From F1-20-MAGs119 sp964556145 (GTDB lineage: Bacteria; Actinomycetota; Acidimicrobiia; Acidimicrobiales; Ilumatobacteraceae), in contig CAZKVD010000003.1 of assembly GCA_964556145.1 (NCBI GenBank), forward strand, positions 1-51,316: 51,316 nucleotides of DNA, given 5' to 3'. The number at the start of each line of letters is the position of its first letter. Position 1 is the stretch's first letter. This document shows positions 24,496-32,414 of the stretch, one piece after another. The position numbers and the translations under genes are program-made. The notes under the pieces are model-generated. The model was not told where the DNA came from. It searched no databases and saw nothing but the letters and a program-made list of their open reading frames with translations.

Positions 24496-25215
24496 GTGGT
24501 CGGCAGAATGTGGCGCGTGCACCGCCTGCTCTTCGTCGAAGACGACGACAACATTCGATTGGCTCTTCGTCTGGCTCTCGAGGACGAGGGCTACGAAGTC
24601 ATCGAGGCCCCTGACGGAGCAAGTGCCATCAAGCTGTTCAACGAGACGTCTCCCGACTTGGTGCTCCTCGACCTTCGCCTGCCCGACATCTCCGGTTTCG
24701 ACGTGTGCCGCCAGTTGCGCGCCCATTCCCTGACTCCGATCATCATGGTGACTGCCCAGACGGACACGCACGATCTTGTTGCCGGTCTCGAGGCGGGGGC
24801 CGACGACTACGTCACGAAGCCCGTCGTCACAAAGGAACTCGCGGCGCGTATCCGGGCGGCTTTGCGACGGGTGCATCTGCACGAAGTGCCTTCCACACCC
24901 GCGACGTCGTCACGTCTCGACCGCGTGGCAGACCTCGAGATTCGACGCGATCTTGGAATCGTCATGAAGGCGGGCCGTGAGTTGCCCTTGACGCGAACCG
25001 AATATCGACTGTTGTGCGAGTTTGCCGACCATGCCGGTCAGGTTCTCTCGCGAGACCAGTTGCTCGAGCGTGTGTGGGGCTACGAATATCTGGGTGACAG
25101 CCGGCTCGTGGACGCGCACGTACGACGTTTGAGGGTGAAGATCGAGGACCAGCCGGATGACCCGAAGATCATCGTCACCTCCCGTGGTCTTGGCTACCGA
25201 CTAATGGCTGCCTAG
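24496..25215 (+). CDS. OmpR-family response regulator
   Basis: A 239-aa DNA-binding response regulator. The receiver domain begins LLFVEDDDN, with acidic pocket residues 15-17, phospho-acceptor D59 in VLLDLRLPD and K108 in VTKP. The C-terminal winged helix covers about 145-238 and ends TSRGLGYRL. Alternative starts ATG 24508 and GTG 24517 would give shorter, more typical N-termini; I kept GTG 24496 because of the box 6 nt upstream. It is divergent from the kinase across a 168-bp region holding a perfect inverted repeat, which it may bind. It converges on the DinG-like gene. Confidence 0.93.
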   Translation: MVGRMWRVHRLLFVEDDDNIRLALRLALEDEGYEVIEAPDGASAIKLFNETSPDLVLLDLRLPDISGFDVCRQLRAHSLTPIIMVTAQTDTHDLVAGLEAGADDYVTKPVVTKELAARIRAALRRVHLHEVPSTPATSSRLDRVADLEIRRDLGIVMKAGRELPLTRTEYRLLCEFADHAGQVLSRDQLLERVWGYEYLGDSRLVDAHVRRLRVKIEDQPDDPKIIVTSRGLGYRLMAA

Positions 25216-25228
25216 AACGTCAGGCGTT

Positions 25229-27142
25229 TCATTGCCGGTTGATCGCGTCCCGCAGAAAGTCGACCGCCTCCGATTTGTGCCGCGTTCTGCCCATTGGGGG
25301 TAAGGCGTTGATGATCGTCCATCGGTAACCCTTCGAAGCAAGACGTGGGTCGAGAACCGCGACGACACCCCTGTCGGACTTCGACCTGATCAGTCGCCCG
25401 GCCGCTTGAGCCAGCGCGGTGATTGCCCGTGGAAGATCGACCTCAGTGAAGCCCCGGCTGCCGTGCAGCTCCCGTCGCGCCGCGAGCAGCGGGTTGTTCC
25501 GGTGGGGGAAGGGAATGCGGTCAATGATGACGAGGGAGAGGGAACGGCCGGGAATGTCGACCCCCTCGAAAAATCCTGCGGTGGCAAAAAGGCACGACGA
25601 CTCGTCGAGGGTGAACTCGCGCAACAAAGTGGCACGTTGGTTCTCGTCCTGGGCAAGGATCGTGTAGGGCAATCGCGAACGAAGTGCCTCGACGGCGGCG
25701 TTCATTGCGCGTCGACTCGTGAAGAGCGCAAGGGTGCGTCCCCCTGCCGCGGCAATCAGATCGGCCATCTCGGCATGCACAATGTCGTCACGATCGGCGT
25801 TCGGCTCTGGAAGATGAGTCGCGCAGTACAGCAGGGCCTGGTCTTCGTAGTTGAACGGACTGCCCACGTCGAGCATTTCGGCGCTGCCACCCAGGCCCAC
25901 GCGCTCGGGCATGGACAGCGGTATGGTCGCGCTAGTCAACACGGCTGTGCGGTCGGCCCAGGCGAAGTCGGCAAGCGCTGGCCCGACGTCGAGTGGTGCA
26001 ACGACCAGTTCGGGCCGCTCGGTACTGCCGGTCACGTAGGGGACGTACGAAGAATCGGCGCGCAGGGCAGCATCGATTCCCTCGGTCAAGCGGGTCGCGA
26101 GCGTCTGGGCTCGCAGAGTCTTTTGCTTCACTGACTCGACCTCGGACGAGATCCCGCGGAGTACTTCGAGGCACGACGCGGTTGTGAGTCGAAGATCGAC
26201 GAGGGTCGACACGATGGATTCGGGGAGGGGCAGGCTGAGGCGTTGTTCGACAAGCGGCGTGAGTACGGCACCGAGCGTCTTCGCATGGTCGTGCAGGCGG
26301 CGCTGCATGTTTTCGTCGTCGATGATTTTCGACAGCGCAGCCGCAAGGGTTGTTGCGCGGCCCGCCGACAACGACACTCCCACCGACGACGTCAATGTGT
26401 CCTCGAGTTGGTGTGCTTCATCGAAGATGACCACTTCGTGTTCGGGAAGAATCGCACCGCCTGACGCAACGTGCATTCCGTACAGGTGTGTGTTCACCAC
26501 CACGACATCGGCATCGTTTGCCCGGTATCTCGCACGTTCAGCGAAGCACTGTTGGCCCGATTCGCATTTGTTGGCACCGGGGCATTCGTCGCTGCCGACG
26601 CTGACGGATTGCCAGGCTCGGGCAGAAGGCTGCCAATCGAGCTCTGCTACGTCACCGATCTTCGTTTCCAGGGCCCACTTTGCGAGTTGATCGACCTCGC
26701 GTTGGTGAGTTGCTCCGAGATCCTCGAGCTCGAGGCGGGCATTGTTCGTCACCTCGGACACACGCTGCATGCAGACGTAGTTGCTGCGACCTTTCAGGAC
26801 AGCCCAAGCGAACGGCTGCGGCAGGGTTGCCTCGAGGAGCGGGAGGTCGCTTTGCGCCAACTGATCCTGCAAGGTTTTCGTCGCGGTGGAGACAACGGTC
26901 TTCTTTCCGGAGAGGATCGCAGGTACCAGGTAGGCGATCGTCTTGCCGGTTCCGGTACCGGCCTGAACAATCAGACGTCCACCGTTGTTGAGGGCTTTGG
27001 TGACCGCGAGGGCCATGTCGAGCTGGCCGGGGCGATCTTCCGGAGCGGCGAGGCCGGAGGTGACGTGGTGAAGCGCCTGAAGGGTCTCGTCGCGTGATAC
27101 GTGACGCCCATCGAAAGGCGTGTCGGAATCGTCGGTCATCAC
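25229..27142 (-). CDS. DinG/XPD-like ATP-dependent DNA helicase
   Basis: A 637-aa superfamily 2 helicase with an iron-sulfur cluster domain. Walker A AGTGTGKT lies at 61-68, the four cluster cysteines at C124, C187, C193 and C199, DEAH at 241-244, and C-terminal motifs (LFATAGFFEGVDIPG, ALAQAAGRLIRS) complete the fold. Members unwind 5'-3' and help resolve replication and repair intermediates. It starts at GTG 27142 or ATG 27139, 12 nt after uppS on the same strand, so it is probably co-transcribed with it. Confidence 0.93.
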   Translation of the reverse strand: MMTDDSDTPFDGRHVSRDETLQALHHVTSGLAAPEDRPGQLDMALAVTKALNNGGRLIVQAGTGTGKTIAYLVPAILSGKKTVVSTATKTLQDQLAQSDLPLLEATLPQPFAWAVLKGRSNYVCMQRVSEVTNNARLELEDLGATHQREVDQLAKWALETKIGDVAELDWQPSARAWQSVSVGSDECPGANKCESGQQCFAERARYRANDADVVVVNTHLYGMHVASGGAILPEHEVVIFDEAHQLEDTLTSSVGVSLSAGRATTLAAALSKIIDDENMQRRLHDHAKTLGAVLTPLVEQRLSLPLPESIVSTLVDLRLTTASCLEVLRGISSEVESVKQKTLRAQTLATRLTEGIDAALRADSSYVPYVTGSTERPELVVAPLDVGPALADFAWADRTAVLTSATIPLSMPERVGLGGSAEMLDVGSPFNYEDQALLYCATHLPEPNADRDDIVHAEMADLIAAAGGRTLALFTSRRAMNAAVEALRSRLPYTILAQDENQRATLLREFTLDESSCLFATAGFFEGVDIPGRSLSLVIIDRIPFPHRNNPLLAARRELHGSRGFTEVDLPRAITALAQAAGRLIRSKSDRGVVAVLDPRLASKGYRWTIINALPPMGRTRHKSEAVDFLRDAINRQ

Positions 27143-27154
27143 GAAGTGTGTGCG

Positions 27155-27826
27155 TCAGTCGAGAACCGACAGCGCACTGTCGAACTCCTCGGCCGTCATG
27201 TCGGGCCACGTGCGCTCGGTGAAGTGGACCTTGGCGCCGTTGATCTGCCAGAGAAGGAAATTCGAAATACGGCTCTCACCGGAGGTGCGGATGAGAAGAT
27301 CAACGTCGGGAAGCGTCGGGTCGTAGAGATGTCGGGCGATGTCATCGGGGGTCACCGGATGCGTTGTGTCGTGGTCGCCCGCCAGTTGCGCGGCGCGCGT
27401 GAGCTCGGCTCGACTGCCGTAGTCGAAGGCGACGGTGAACACCATGCCGGTGTTTGACGACGTTCCGTCGATCGCCTTCTTGATCGCCCGTTGTACGTAG
27501 CCGGGCGTGCGGGTGCCCGGTTCATCGAATCGGCGTCCAATCCAGTTCACCCGGACGTTGTTGGCGTTCAGCTCGTCGAGGCGACCGAACAACTTCTTGT
27601 GCATGGCGAGGATGTGCCTCACCTCGGCTCTGGGGCGAATCCAGTTCTCGGTACTGAAACCGAAGACGGTCAACCAGCCAATGTCGCGGTCACCTGCCGC
27701 GCGCGTGATGACCGCGAGCGCTTCTTCACCGGCGGTGTGTCCGGCCGTGCGGGGAAGGCCCCGACGGCGAGCCCAACGACCGTTCCCGTCCATGATGCAG
27801 GCCACGTGAAGCTTGCGTTCGGACAT
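27155..27826 (-). CDS. uppS: cis-prenyltransferase catalytic subunit (UppS-like) lacking the C-terminal RxG motif
   Basis: A 223-aa polyprenyl diphosphate synthase that would make the lipid carrier for cell-wall synthesis. The catalytic MDGNGRWA carries D13; GH with H30, FGFSTENW at 55-62 and RTSGESRISNFLLWQ (R180, R186, S188) are intact. Two things are odd. The protein ends EEFDSALSVLD, exactly where homologues continue into the conserved RRFGG (RxG) tail. And K199 occupies the place of E. coli Glu213. No RxG is encoded in any frame in the 12 nt before dinG. The missing features are found in the divergent neighbour at 27885. A leaderless box TAGTGT precedes ATG 27826. Confidence 0.93.
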   Translation of the reverse strand: MSERKLHVACIMDGNGRWARRRGLPRTAGHTAGEEALAVITRAAGDRDIGWLTVFGFSTENWIRPRAEVRHILAMHKKLFGRLDELNANNVRVNWIGRRFDEPGTRTPGYVQRAIKKAIDGTSSNTGMVFTVAFDYGSRAELTRAAQLAGDHDTTHPVTPDDIARHLYDPTLPDVDLLIRTSGESRISNFLLWQINGAKVHFTERTWPDMTAEEFDSALSVLD

Positions 27827-27832
27827 GCATTC

Positions 27833-27838
27833 ACACTA
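27833..27838 (-). promoter_or_regulatory. -10 box TAGTGT for uppS
   Basis: On the minus strand TAGTGT ends 6 nt before ATG 27826. Confidence 0.5.
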
Positions 27839-27872
27839 CCGAGGTGGCAATGCCGGAGACCCGACGTCCTGA

Positions 27873-27878
27873 CACAAT
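27873..27878 (+). promoter_or_regulatory. possible -10 box CACAAT for the UppS-like partner
   Basis: CACAAT ends 6 nt before GTG 27885, giving a possible leaderless message; a G-run lies directly before the start codon. Confidence 0.35.
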
Positions 27879-27884
27879 GAGGGG

Positions 27885-28511
27885 GTGATCAATCGTGTGA
27901 AGGAGCGGGTGAAGATCCGCTTGCGGCGGGCCCTCGGCACGCCGGTTGGCGGCGAAGAGCCACTTGCGCACGTGGTTGTTGCCGGAGGCACGCTGGCGGA
28001 CTGGGAGTTCTTCGACCAAGGCGATTGGAACAAACGCATCGGTGATCTGGTGGATGCGCTCGAGTCCGAAGGTGTCCATTGGTTGACTCTCGTGCCGGTG
28101 TCCGACGGCGGTGCGACGGGATCCGAACGACTGGATTCGATGATCGACCGGGCTCTTCGTCACGTACGCAGTCGGGTGCGTGTCATCGTGCGTCCCGAGC
28201 CCAACGGACGCGCACGTTTTGCAAATGTGGTGAACCAACTCCATCGGGATGATCTGTTGCGCGGGGTCCATGCCACCACCTCTGAAGAGACGCTTGCGCG
28301 GGCCGTGCTTGCTCCGGCCGACGTCGAGCCCGATCTGGTCGTGGTGCTTGGACCACCCGATACGTTGCCAACGTCTCTCGTGTGGGAGCTGGCCTACAGC
28401 GAAGTTGTGTTCCTCGACATCGGATGGAACGACATCAGTTCGGAACACTTGCAGATGGCGGTCGACGACTTTCGCCGTCGCAACCGCCGTTTCGGCGGAA
28501 TCGACGCATGA
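27885..28511 (+). CDS. non-catalytic cis-prenyltransferase-like protein (NgBR/Nus1-like partner candidate)
   Basis: A 208-aa protein with a basic N-terminus (KERVKIRLRRAL) and a degenerate UppS fold. The strand that should read MDGNGRW is HVVVAGGTLADW, so the catalytic Asp is gone, and the RTxGExR loop is replaced by VVLGPPDTLP. The C-terminal third still aligns with UppS: PDLVVVLG, LVWELAYSEVVF with E173 at the Glu213 position, then FRRRNRRFGG with RxG at R202-F203-G204. These are exactly the features absent from the uppS product encoded divergently 58 bp away. By analogy with DHDDS/NgBR I infer a regulatory subunit that completes the active site. It overlaps recO by 4 nt (ATGA). Confidence 0.85.
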   Translation: MINRVKERVKIRLRRALGTPVGGEEPLAHVVVAGGTLADWEFFDQGDWNKRIGDLVDALESEGVHWLTLVPVSDGGATGSERLDSMIDRALRHVRSRVRVIVRPEPNGRARFANVVNQLHRDDLLRGVHATTSEETLARAVLAPADVEPDLVVVLGPPDTLPTSLVWELAYSEVVFLDIGWNDISSEHLQMAVDDFRRRNRRFGGIDA

Positions 28512-29227
28512 CGAACTACCGGGACGATGCAGTCGTTCTGCGCACGTACCGTCTCGGCGAGTCCGACCGCATCGTGGTCTTGCTCACCGAATCGAACGGC
28601 AAAGTGCGGGCCGTCGCCAAGGGTGTCAGGAAGACCCGTTCGCGGCTGGGTTCGCGTCTCGAGCCGCTGAGTGTTGTATCGGTCCTGTTGCACCGTGGCC
28701 GGAATCTGGACATCGTGTCGCAGGTCGAGGCGATCGATACTGCGTCTGGTTTGCGTGGGAATCTCGACAAAATGACTCAAGGGCTGGCGATGCTCGAGGC
28801 AGTCGACCAGATGACGATCGACCGCGAACCCGTGCCCCACATCCACCGGATGTTGACCGGAGCGTTGGGCGCTCTCGCGTCCACCGGATCGTCGATGGTG
28901 GTCGGTGCTTTTTATTTGAAGTTGCTCGCTTCCGAGGGACTAGCGCCCGAACTCGGGCAGTGCGTCGTGTGCGGCGACGAGGACGACCTGGTCGCATTCG
29001 ACGTTGTGAACGGGGGAGTGCAGTGTCGCTCGTGTCGTACGGGAGTTGCGATCTCGCCTGCAGCGATCGGGCTGATGAGACGGGTGTTGGGTGGCCAATT
29101 GGCATCGGTCTTGGCCGAATCGGAGTCACCCGTTACCCACGAAGTGACGCACCTCGCCACGGCAGCAATCGAGCGTCAGTGTGAGCGGCGCCTGAAATCC
29201 GTGGGGATGTTCGAGCGTCACGACTAA
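28508..29227 (+). CDS. recO: DNA repair protein RecO
   Basis: A 239-aa recombination mediator that with RecR loads RecA on SSB-coated DNA. An N-terminal OB fold (YRDDAVVLRTYRLGESDRIV, VRAVAKGVRKTRSRLG) is followed by a helical domain and a C4 zinc site, C152, C155, C173 and C176. ATG 28508 overlaps the stop of the UppS-like partner. In mycobacteria recO is followed directly by the UppS gene Rv2361c, so the cis-prenyltransferase-like gene here occupies a similar linked position. Confidence 0.95.
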   Translation: MTNYRDDAVVLRTYRLGESDRIVVLLTESNGKVRAVAKGVRKTRSRLGSRLEPLSVVSVLLHRGRNLDIVSQVEAIDTASGLRGNLDKMTQGLAMLEAVDQMTIDREPVPHIHRMLTGALGALASTGSSMVVGAFYLKLLASEGLAPELGQCVVCGDEDDLVAFDVVNGGVQCRSCRTGVAISPAAIGLMRRVLGGQLASVLAESESPVTHEVTHLATAAIERQCERRLKSVGMFERHD

Positions 29228-29230
29228 CCT
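29225..29230 (+). promoter_or_regulatory. possible -10 box TAACCT for glyS
   Basis: TAACCT begins with the recO TAA stop and ends 11 nt before ATG 29242, implying a leader of only a few bases. Confidence 0.3.
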
Positions 29231-29241
29231 TTGCCCTTCTT

Positions 29242-30549
29242 ATGGCTGCCAAGGACCTCGAACAGATCGTCAACCTCGCGAAGCGACGCGGCTTCGTGTA
29301 CCCGAGCGCAGAGATCTACGGGGGTTTCCGCTCTTCGTACGATTACGGCCCGCTCGGTTCGCTGATGTTGCGGAATGTGAAAGACGCCTGGCTGCGCACC
29401 ATGGTGCAGATGCGCGACGACGTCGTTCTCATCGACGCGGCAATTCTGGGTCCGCCGCAGATGTACGAGGCAAGTGGTCACCTGGCGAACTTCAGCGACC
29501 CGTTGGTCGACTGCACAGTTTGCAAACGTCGCTTCCGCGAGGATCATCTCGAGAACCGCGATTGTCCCCAGGGGCAAAAAGGCTGTGAGTTCACTTCGGC
29601 CCGGGCGTTCAACCTGATGTTCAAGACCTTTGCGGGCCCTGTCGAGGGATCTGGCGCCGAGGTGTACATGCGTCCCGAAACCGCACAGGGAATGTTCGTG
29701 AACTTTGCCAACGTGCTGCAGACGAGCCGCAAGAAGCCGCCGTTCGGAATCGCGCAGATCGGCAAGAGTTTCCGCAACGAGATCACGCCGGGGAACTTCA
29801 TCTTCCGTACCCGTGAATTCGAACAAATGGAGCTCGAGTTCTTCGTTCCACCCGCCGAGGGCAAGCAGTGGTACGACTACTGGTGCACCGAGCGTCTGAA
29901 CTGGTACATCGATCTGGGGATCCCGCGTGAGATGCTGAGGATCCGCCCCCACGAGTCCGACGAACTGTCGCACTACTCGGCCGGCACGGCCGACGTTGAG
30001 TTTCTCTTTCCGTGGGGATGGGGTGAACTCGAGGGCATTGCTCAGCGCACCAATTACGACCTCACGCAGCATGCCGAGCACTCGGGTCAAAAGCTCGACT
30101 ATTTCGACCAGGCAACCAACGAGCGCTACGTCCCGTACGTCGTCGAACCCGCTGCGGGCGCAAACCGCACGATGGCAGCCTTCCTGCTGGCGGCCTACGA
30201 CGAAGACGTCATCAACGACGAGCCCCGCACCGTCCTTCGTCTTCATCCGCGCTTGGCCCCGTACAAAGTTGCGGTCTTGCCTTTGTCGAAGAAGGACACG
30301 CTGACGCCACTGGCACGAGAGGTGTTCTCCACCTTGTCGGCGCGATACATGGTCGACTATGACGAGACGCAGGCGATCGGACGCAGGTACCGCCGCCAGG
30401 ACGAAATCGGAACCCCGTTCTGTGTGACGGTCGACTTCGATTCGCTCGAGGACGGGTGCGTGACGATCCGCGAACGTGACACCACCGAACAGGCGCGTGT
30501 TGCAATCGCCGACCTTCTCGACGAGATGACCCGACGACTAGGGTTCTAG
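29242..30549 (+). CDS. glyS: glycyl-tRNA synthetase (alpha2 type)
   Basis: A 435-aa class II aminoacyl-tRNA synthetase of the homodimeric bacterial type. SSYDYGPLG near 29 is motif 1-associated. A cysteine cluster (CTVC, then CPQGQKGC) lies in the insertion near 90-115. Motif 2 is FRNEITPGNFIFRTREFEQMELE split around residue 180, and motif 3 is GANRTMAAFL near 310. The C-terminal anticodon-binding domain covers about 340-435. The E. coli alpha/beta tetramer type is excluded by sequence and size. Confidence 0.97.
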   Translation: MAAKDLEQIVNLAKRRGFVYPSAEIYGGFRSSYDYGPLGSLMLRNVKDAWLRTMVQMRDDVVLIDAAILGPPQMYEASGHLANFSDPLVDCTVCKRRFREDHLENRDCPQGQKGCEFTSARAFNLMFKTFAGPVEGSGAEVYMRPETAQGMFVNFANVLQTSRKKPPFGIAQIGKSFRNEITPGNFIFRTREFEQMELEFFVPPAEGKQWYDYWCTERLNWYIDLGIPREMLRIRPHESDELSHYSAGTADVEFLFPWGWGELEGIAQRTNYDLTQHAEHSGQKLDYFDQATNERYVPYVVEPAAGANRTMAAFLLAAYDEDVINDEPRTVLRLHPRLAPYKVAVLPLSKKDTLTPLAREVFSTLSARYMVDYDETQAIGRRYRRQDEIGTPFCVTVDFDSLEDGCVTIRERDTTEQARVAIADLLDEMTRRLGF

Positions 30550-30552
30550 GGT
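30547..30552 (+). promoter_or_regulatory. possible -10 box TAGGGT overlapping the glyS stop
   Basis: TAGGGT would place the transcript start near 30559, leaving a leader of about 22 nt that contains the GGGGG ribosome-binding site of the next gene. Confidence 0.35.
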
Positions 30553-30580
30553 CAACACAAAGTCAGTGAGACGGGGGAAC

Positions 30581-30895
30581 ATGAGCATCGAAAATCGCGT
30601 TGGAGTGGTTGCCAAAATCACGGCGGCTCCCGGAAAGCGGGCCGAGTTGGCCCAGGCGTTGATGACCGCGCAAGAGCACGTGGCCAAGGAAGATGGAACG
30701 CTCCATTACATCCTGAATGAAGACGCCACCGACGAAAATCTGCTGTGGATGTGGGAGATGTACACCGACCAGGACTCCCTCATGGCCCACATGGGCTCAC
30801 AGTGGTTCAAGGACTGGGGTCCGTCGCTTGCGCCGTTCCTCGGTGGTCGTCCCGAGCTGATCTTCGTGAAGCCCGTCGGCGGCAAGGGCTGCTAA
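30581..30895 (+). CDS. antibiotic biosynthesis monooxygenase (ABM) domain protein
   Basis: A 104-aa dimeric alpha+beta barrel (ferredoxin-like) protein. RVGVVAKITAAPGKRAELAQAL opens the fold, DGTLHYILNEDATDE and LLWMWEMYTDQDSLMAHMGS follow. This matches YgiN/ABM-type quinol monooxygenases and related small heme- or cofactor-free oxygenases; the substrate is unknown. ATG 30581 is preceded by a G-rich ribosome-binding site (ACGGGGGAAC). It lies between glyS and trpC, 6 nt before the latter's start. Confidence 0.85.
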   Translation: MSIENRVGVVAKITAAPGKRAELAQALMTAQEHVAKEDGTLHYILNEDATDENLLWMWEMYTDQDSLMAHMGSQWFKDWGPSLAPFLGGRPELIFVKPVGGKGC

Positions 30896-30901
30896 GCGGT
30901 T

Positions 30902-31684
30902 TTGGCGACGTATCTCGACAAGATCGTCGCGCATCATCGCGCCCGTGCGTCGGCCGACACCCGTCATCTCGCCGACTTGATTCGCAGGGCCGAGGCGAGT
31001 TCTCCGGCGCGGGGTTTCCGCGAAGCTTTGGCGTCGGCCGGAGATCGGCATCTGGCCGTCATCGCCGAGATCAAGCGTCGGTCGCCGTCGAAGGGGGACC
31101 TGAATCCCGGACTCGACGCTGCCGAACTGGCTCGTGTTTATGAATCCTGCGGTGCGTCTGCGATGTCCGTTCTCACCGACGAGCCCCATTTCGGAGGTTC
31201 GGTCGTCGACCTTCGTACTGCGCGAGAGTCGTGCGCTCTTCCTGTGATCCGAAAGGACTTCACGGTCGACCTTCGTGACGTTTGTGACGCAAGAATCATG
31301 GGTGCCGACTGTGTGTTGTTGATCGCCGCAGCGTTGTCGCGCGACGAGATCGCTCGGATGCATGAGCTCGCGTTGTCGATCGGGCTCGACGTTCTTGTCG
31401 AGATCCACGACGAGAAAGAGCTCGATGTCGCGCTCGCGATCGGCGCAAATCTCATCGGAGTGAACCAACGCGATCTCGTTACCTTTGCGGTCGATCACGA
31501 CAGGGCGGTGCGAATGGCCGGGCAGATGCCTGCAGGTGTTGTCCGTGTTGCCGAATCTGGTGTTCGCGGTGCCGAGGATGCCGTTGCCCTTCGACGCGCG
31601 GGTTATCACGCGGTACTCGTGGGTGAGTCGTTGGTGACATCCGCTGACACCTGTGCATCACTCAAGTCGCTCTTGGTGGCGTAG
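30902..31684 (+). CDS. trpC: indole-3-glycerol phosphate synthase
   Basis: A 260-aa TIM barrel catalysing ring closure of CdRP to indole-3-glycerol phosphate. The signature IAEIKRRSPSKG at 54-65 contains the catalytic Glu and Lys, with VIRKDFTVD and LIGVNQRDL further on. The start is TTG 30902, required to give the family N-terminus YLDKIVAHHR. It heads a trpC-trpF-trpB-trpA block; trpE, trpG and trpD are not in the window. No attenuator is evident upstream. Confidence 0.97.
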   Translation: MATYLDKIVAHHRARASADTRHLADLIRRAEASSPARGFREALASAGDRHLAVIAEIKRRSPSKGDLNPGLDAAELARVYESCGASAMSVLTDEPHFGGSVVDLRTARESCALPVIRKDFTVDLRDVCDARIMGADCVLLIAAALSRDEIARMHELALSIGLDVLVEIHDEKELDVALAIGANLIGVNQRDLVTFAVDHDRAVRMAGQMPAGVVRVAESGVRGAEDAVALRRAGYHAVLVGESLVTSADTCASLKSLLVA

Positions 31685-31690
31685 TACCGT
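31685..31690 (+). promoter_or_regulatory. -10 box TACCGT for trpF
   Basis: TACCGT follows the trpC stop directly and ends 8 nt before GTG 31699, suggesting an internal leaderless promoter. Confidence 0.35.
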
Positions 31691-31698
31691 CTCGGTCA

Positions 31699-32355
31699 GT
31701 GTTCGTCAAGATTTGTGGCATCACAACGGAGGATGACGCGCTCCTCGCCGTCGCCATGGGGGCCGATGCAATCGGCTTCATCTTTGCGCCATCGCCCCGC
31801 CAGATTGCGGTGAAGAGGGCCTATGACATCTCGCGTCGCCTTCCGCCCGAGATTCTCACCGTGGGTGTCTTTCGGGATGAGCACCCAACCCGCGTCGCGG
31901 AAATTGTGCACGAAGCAGGGCTGAAGGCGGCCCAACTGCACGGGCATGAATCCGCAGCCGACGTCGCTGCGGTGGCACAAAATGTGCGTTTCGTCATCAA
32001 GGCAGTGGTGGCGGGTTCGCGCGATGCGCGTCACGCCGACCAGTTCGGAACGGGGTTGATTCTGCTCGACGCTCCGGCTCCCGGTTCGGGAAAAGTGTTC
32101 GATTGGTCCCTTGCGGGGGACGTGGCCCTCGGACCCCGCATCATCCTTGCCGGCGGGCTCAACCCCACGAACGTTGCCGATGCAATCGAGCAGGTACGAC
32201 CGTGGGGAGTTGATGTGTCGAGCGGCGTCGAGAGCGAGCCCGGCAAGAAGGATCCGAGGCTCGTGCGTTCGTTCATTGCCGCCGCACGCGCGGCAGCACC
32301 CCAGTCTTATGTCGGGCCCGACGAGATGCCCTACGACTGGCAGGACGATCTCTAG
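31699..32355 (+). CDS. trpF: phosphoribosylanthranilate isomerase
   Basis: A 218-aa TIM barrel that isomerises PRA to CdRP before TrpC acts. FVKICGITTEDDAL holds the catalytic C6; GFIFAPSPRQI, QLHGHES and ILAGGLNPTNV are family blocks. The presence of a dedicated trpF is notable, because streptomycetes and mycobacteria lack it and use the bifunctional HisA-like PriA. The start is GTG 31699, 14 nt after trpC. A 59-nt gap separates it from trpB. Confidence 0.96.
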   Translation: MFVKICGITTEDDALLAVAMGADAIGFIFAPSPRQIAVKRAYDISRRLPPEILTVGVFRDEHPTRVAEIVHEAGLKAAQLHGHESAADVAAVAQNVRFVIKAVVAGSRDARHADQFGTGLILLDAPAPGSGKVFDWSLAGDVALGPRIILAGGLNPTNVADAIEQVRPWGVDVSSGVESEPGKKDPRLVRSFIAAARAAAPQSYVGPDEMPYDWQDDL

Positions 32356-32414
32356 GCGAAATTTGTCGGCAAACGAGTCGTGTCGTTGTGTAGCTCCCTG
32401 CGAGACTGTCGCGC

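Noticed and set aside
27143..27154. Frameshifted C-terminal tail of uppS that might restore the RxG motif
   Set aside because: The 12 nt between the uppS stop and dinG encode nothing resembling RRFGG in any frame, so the shortened C-terminus looks genuine and not a frameshift artefact.
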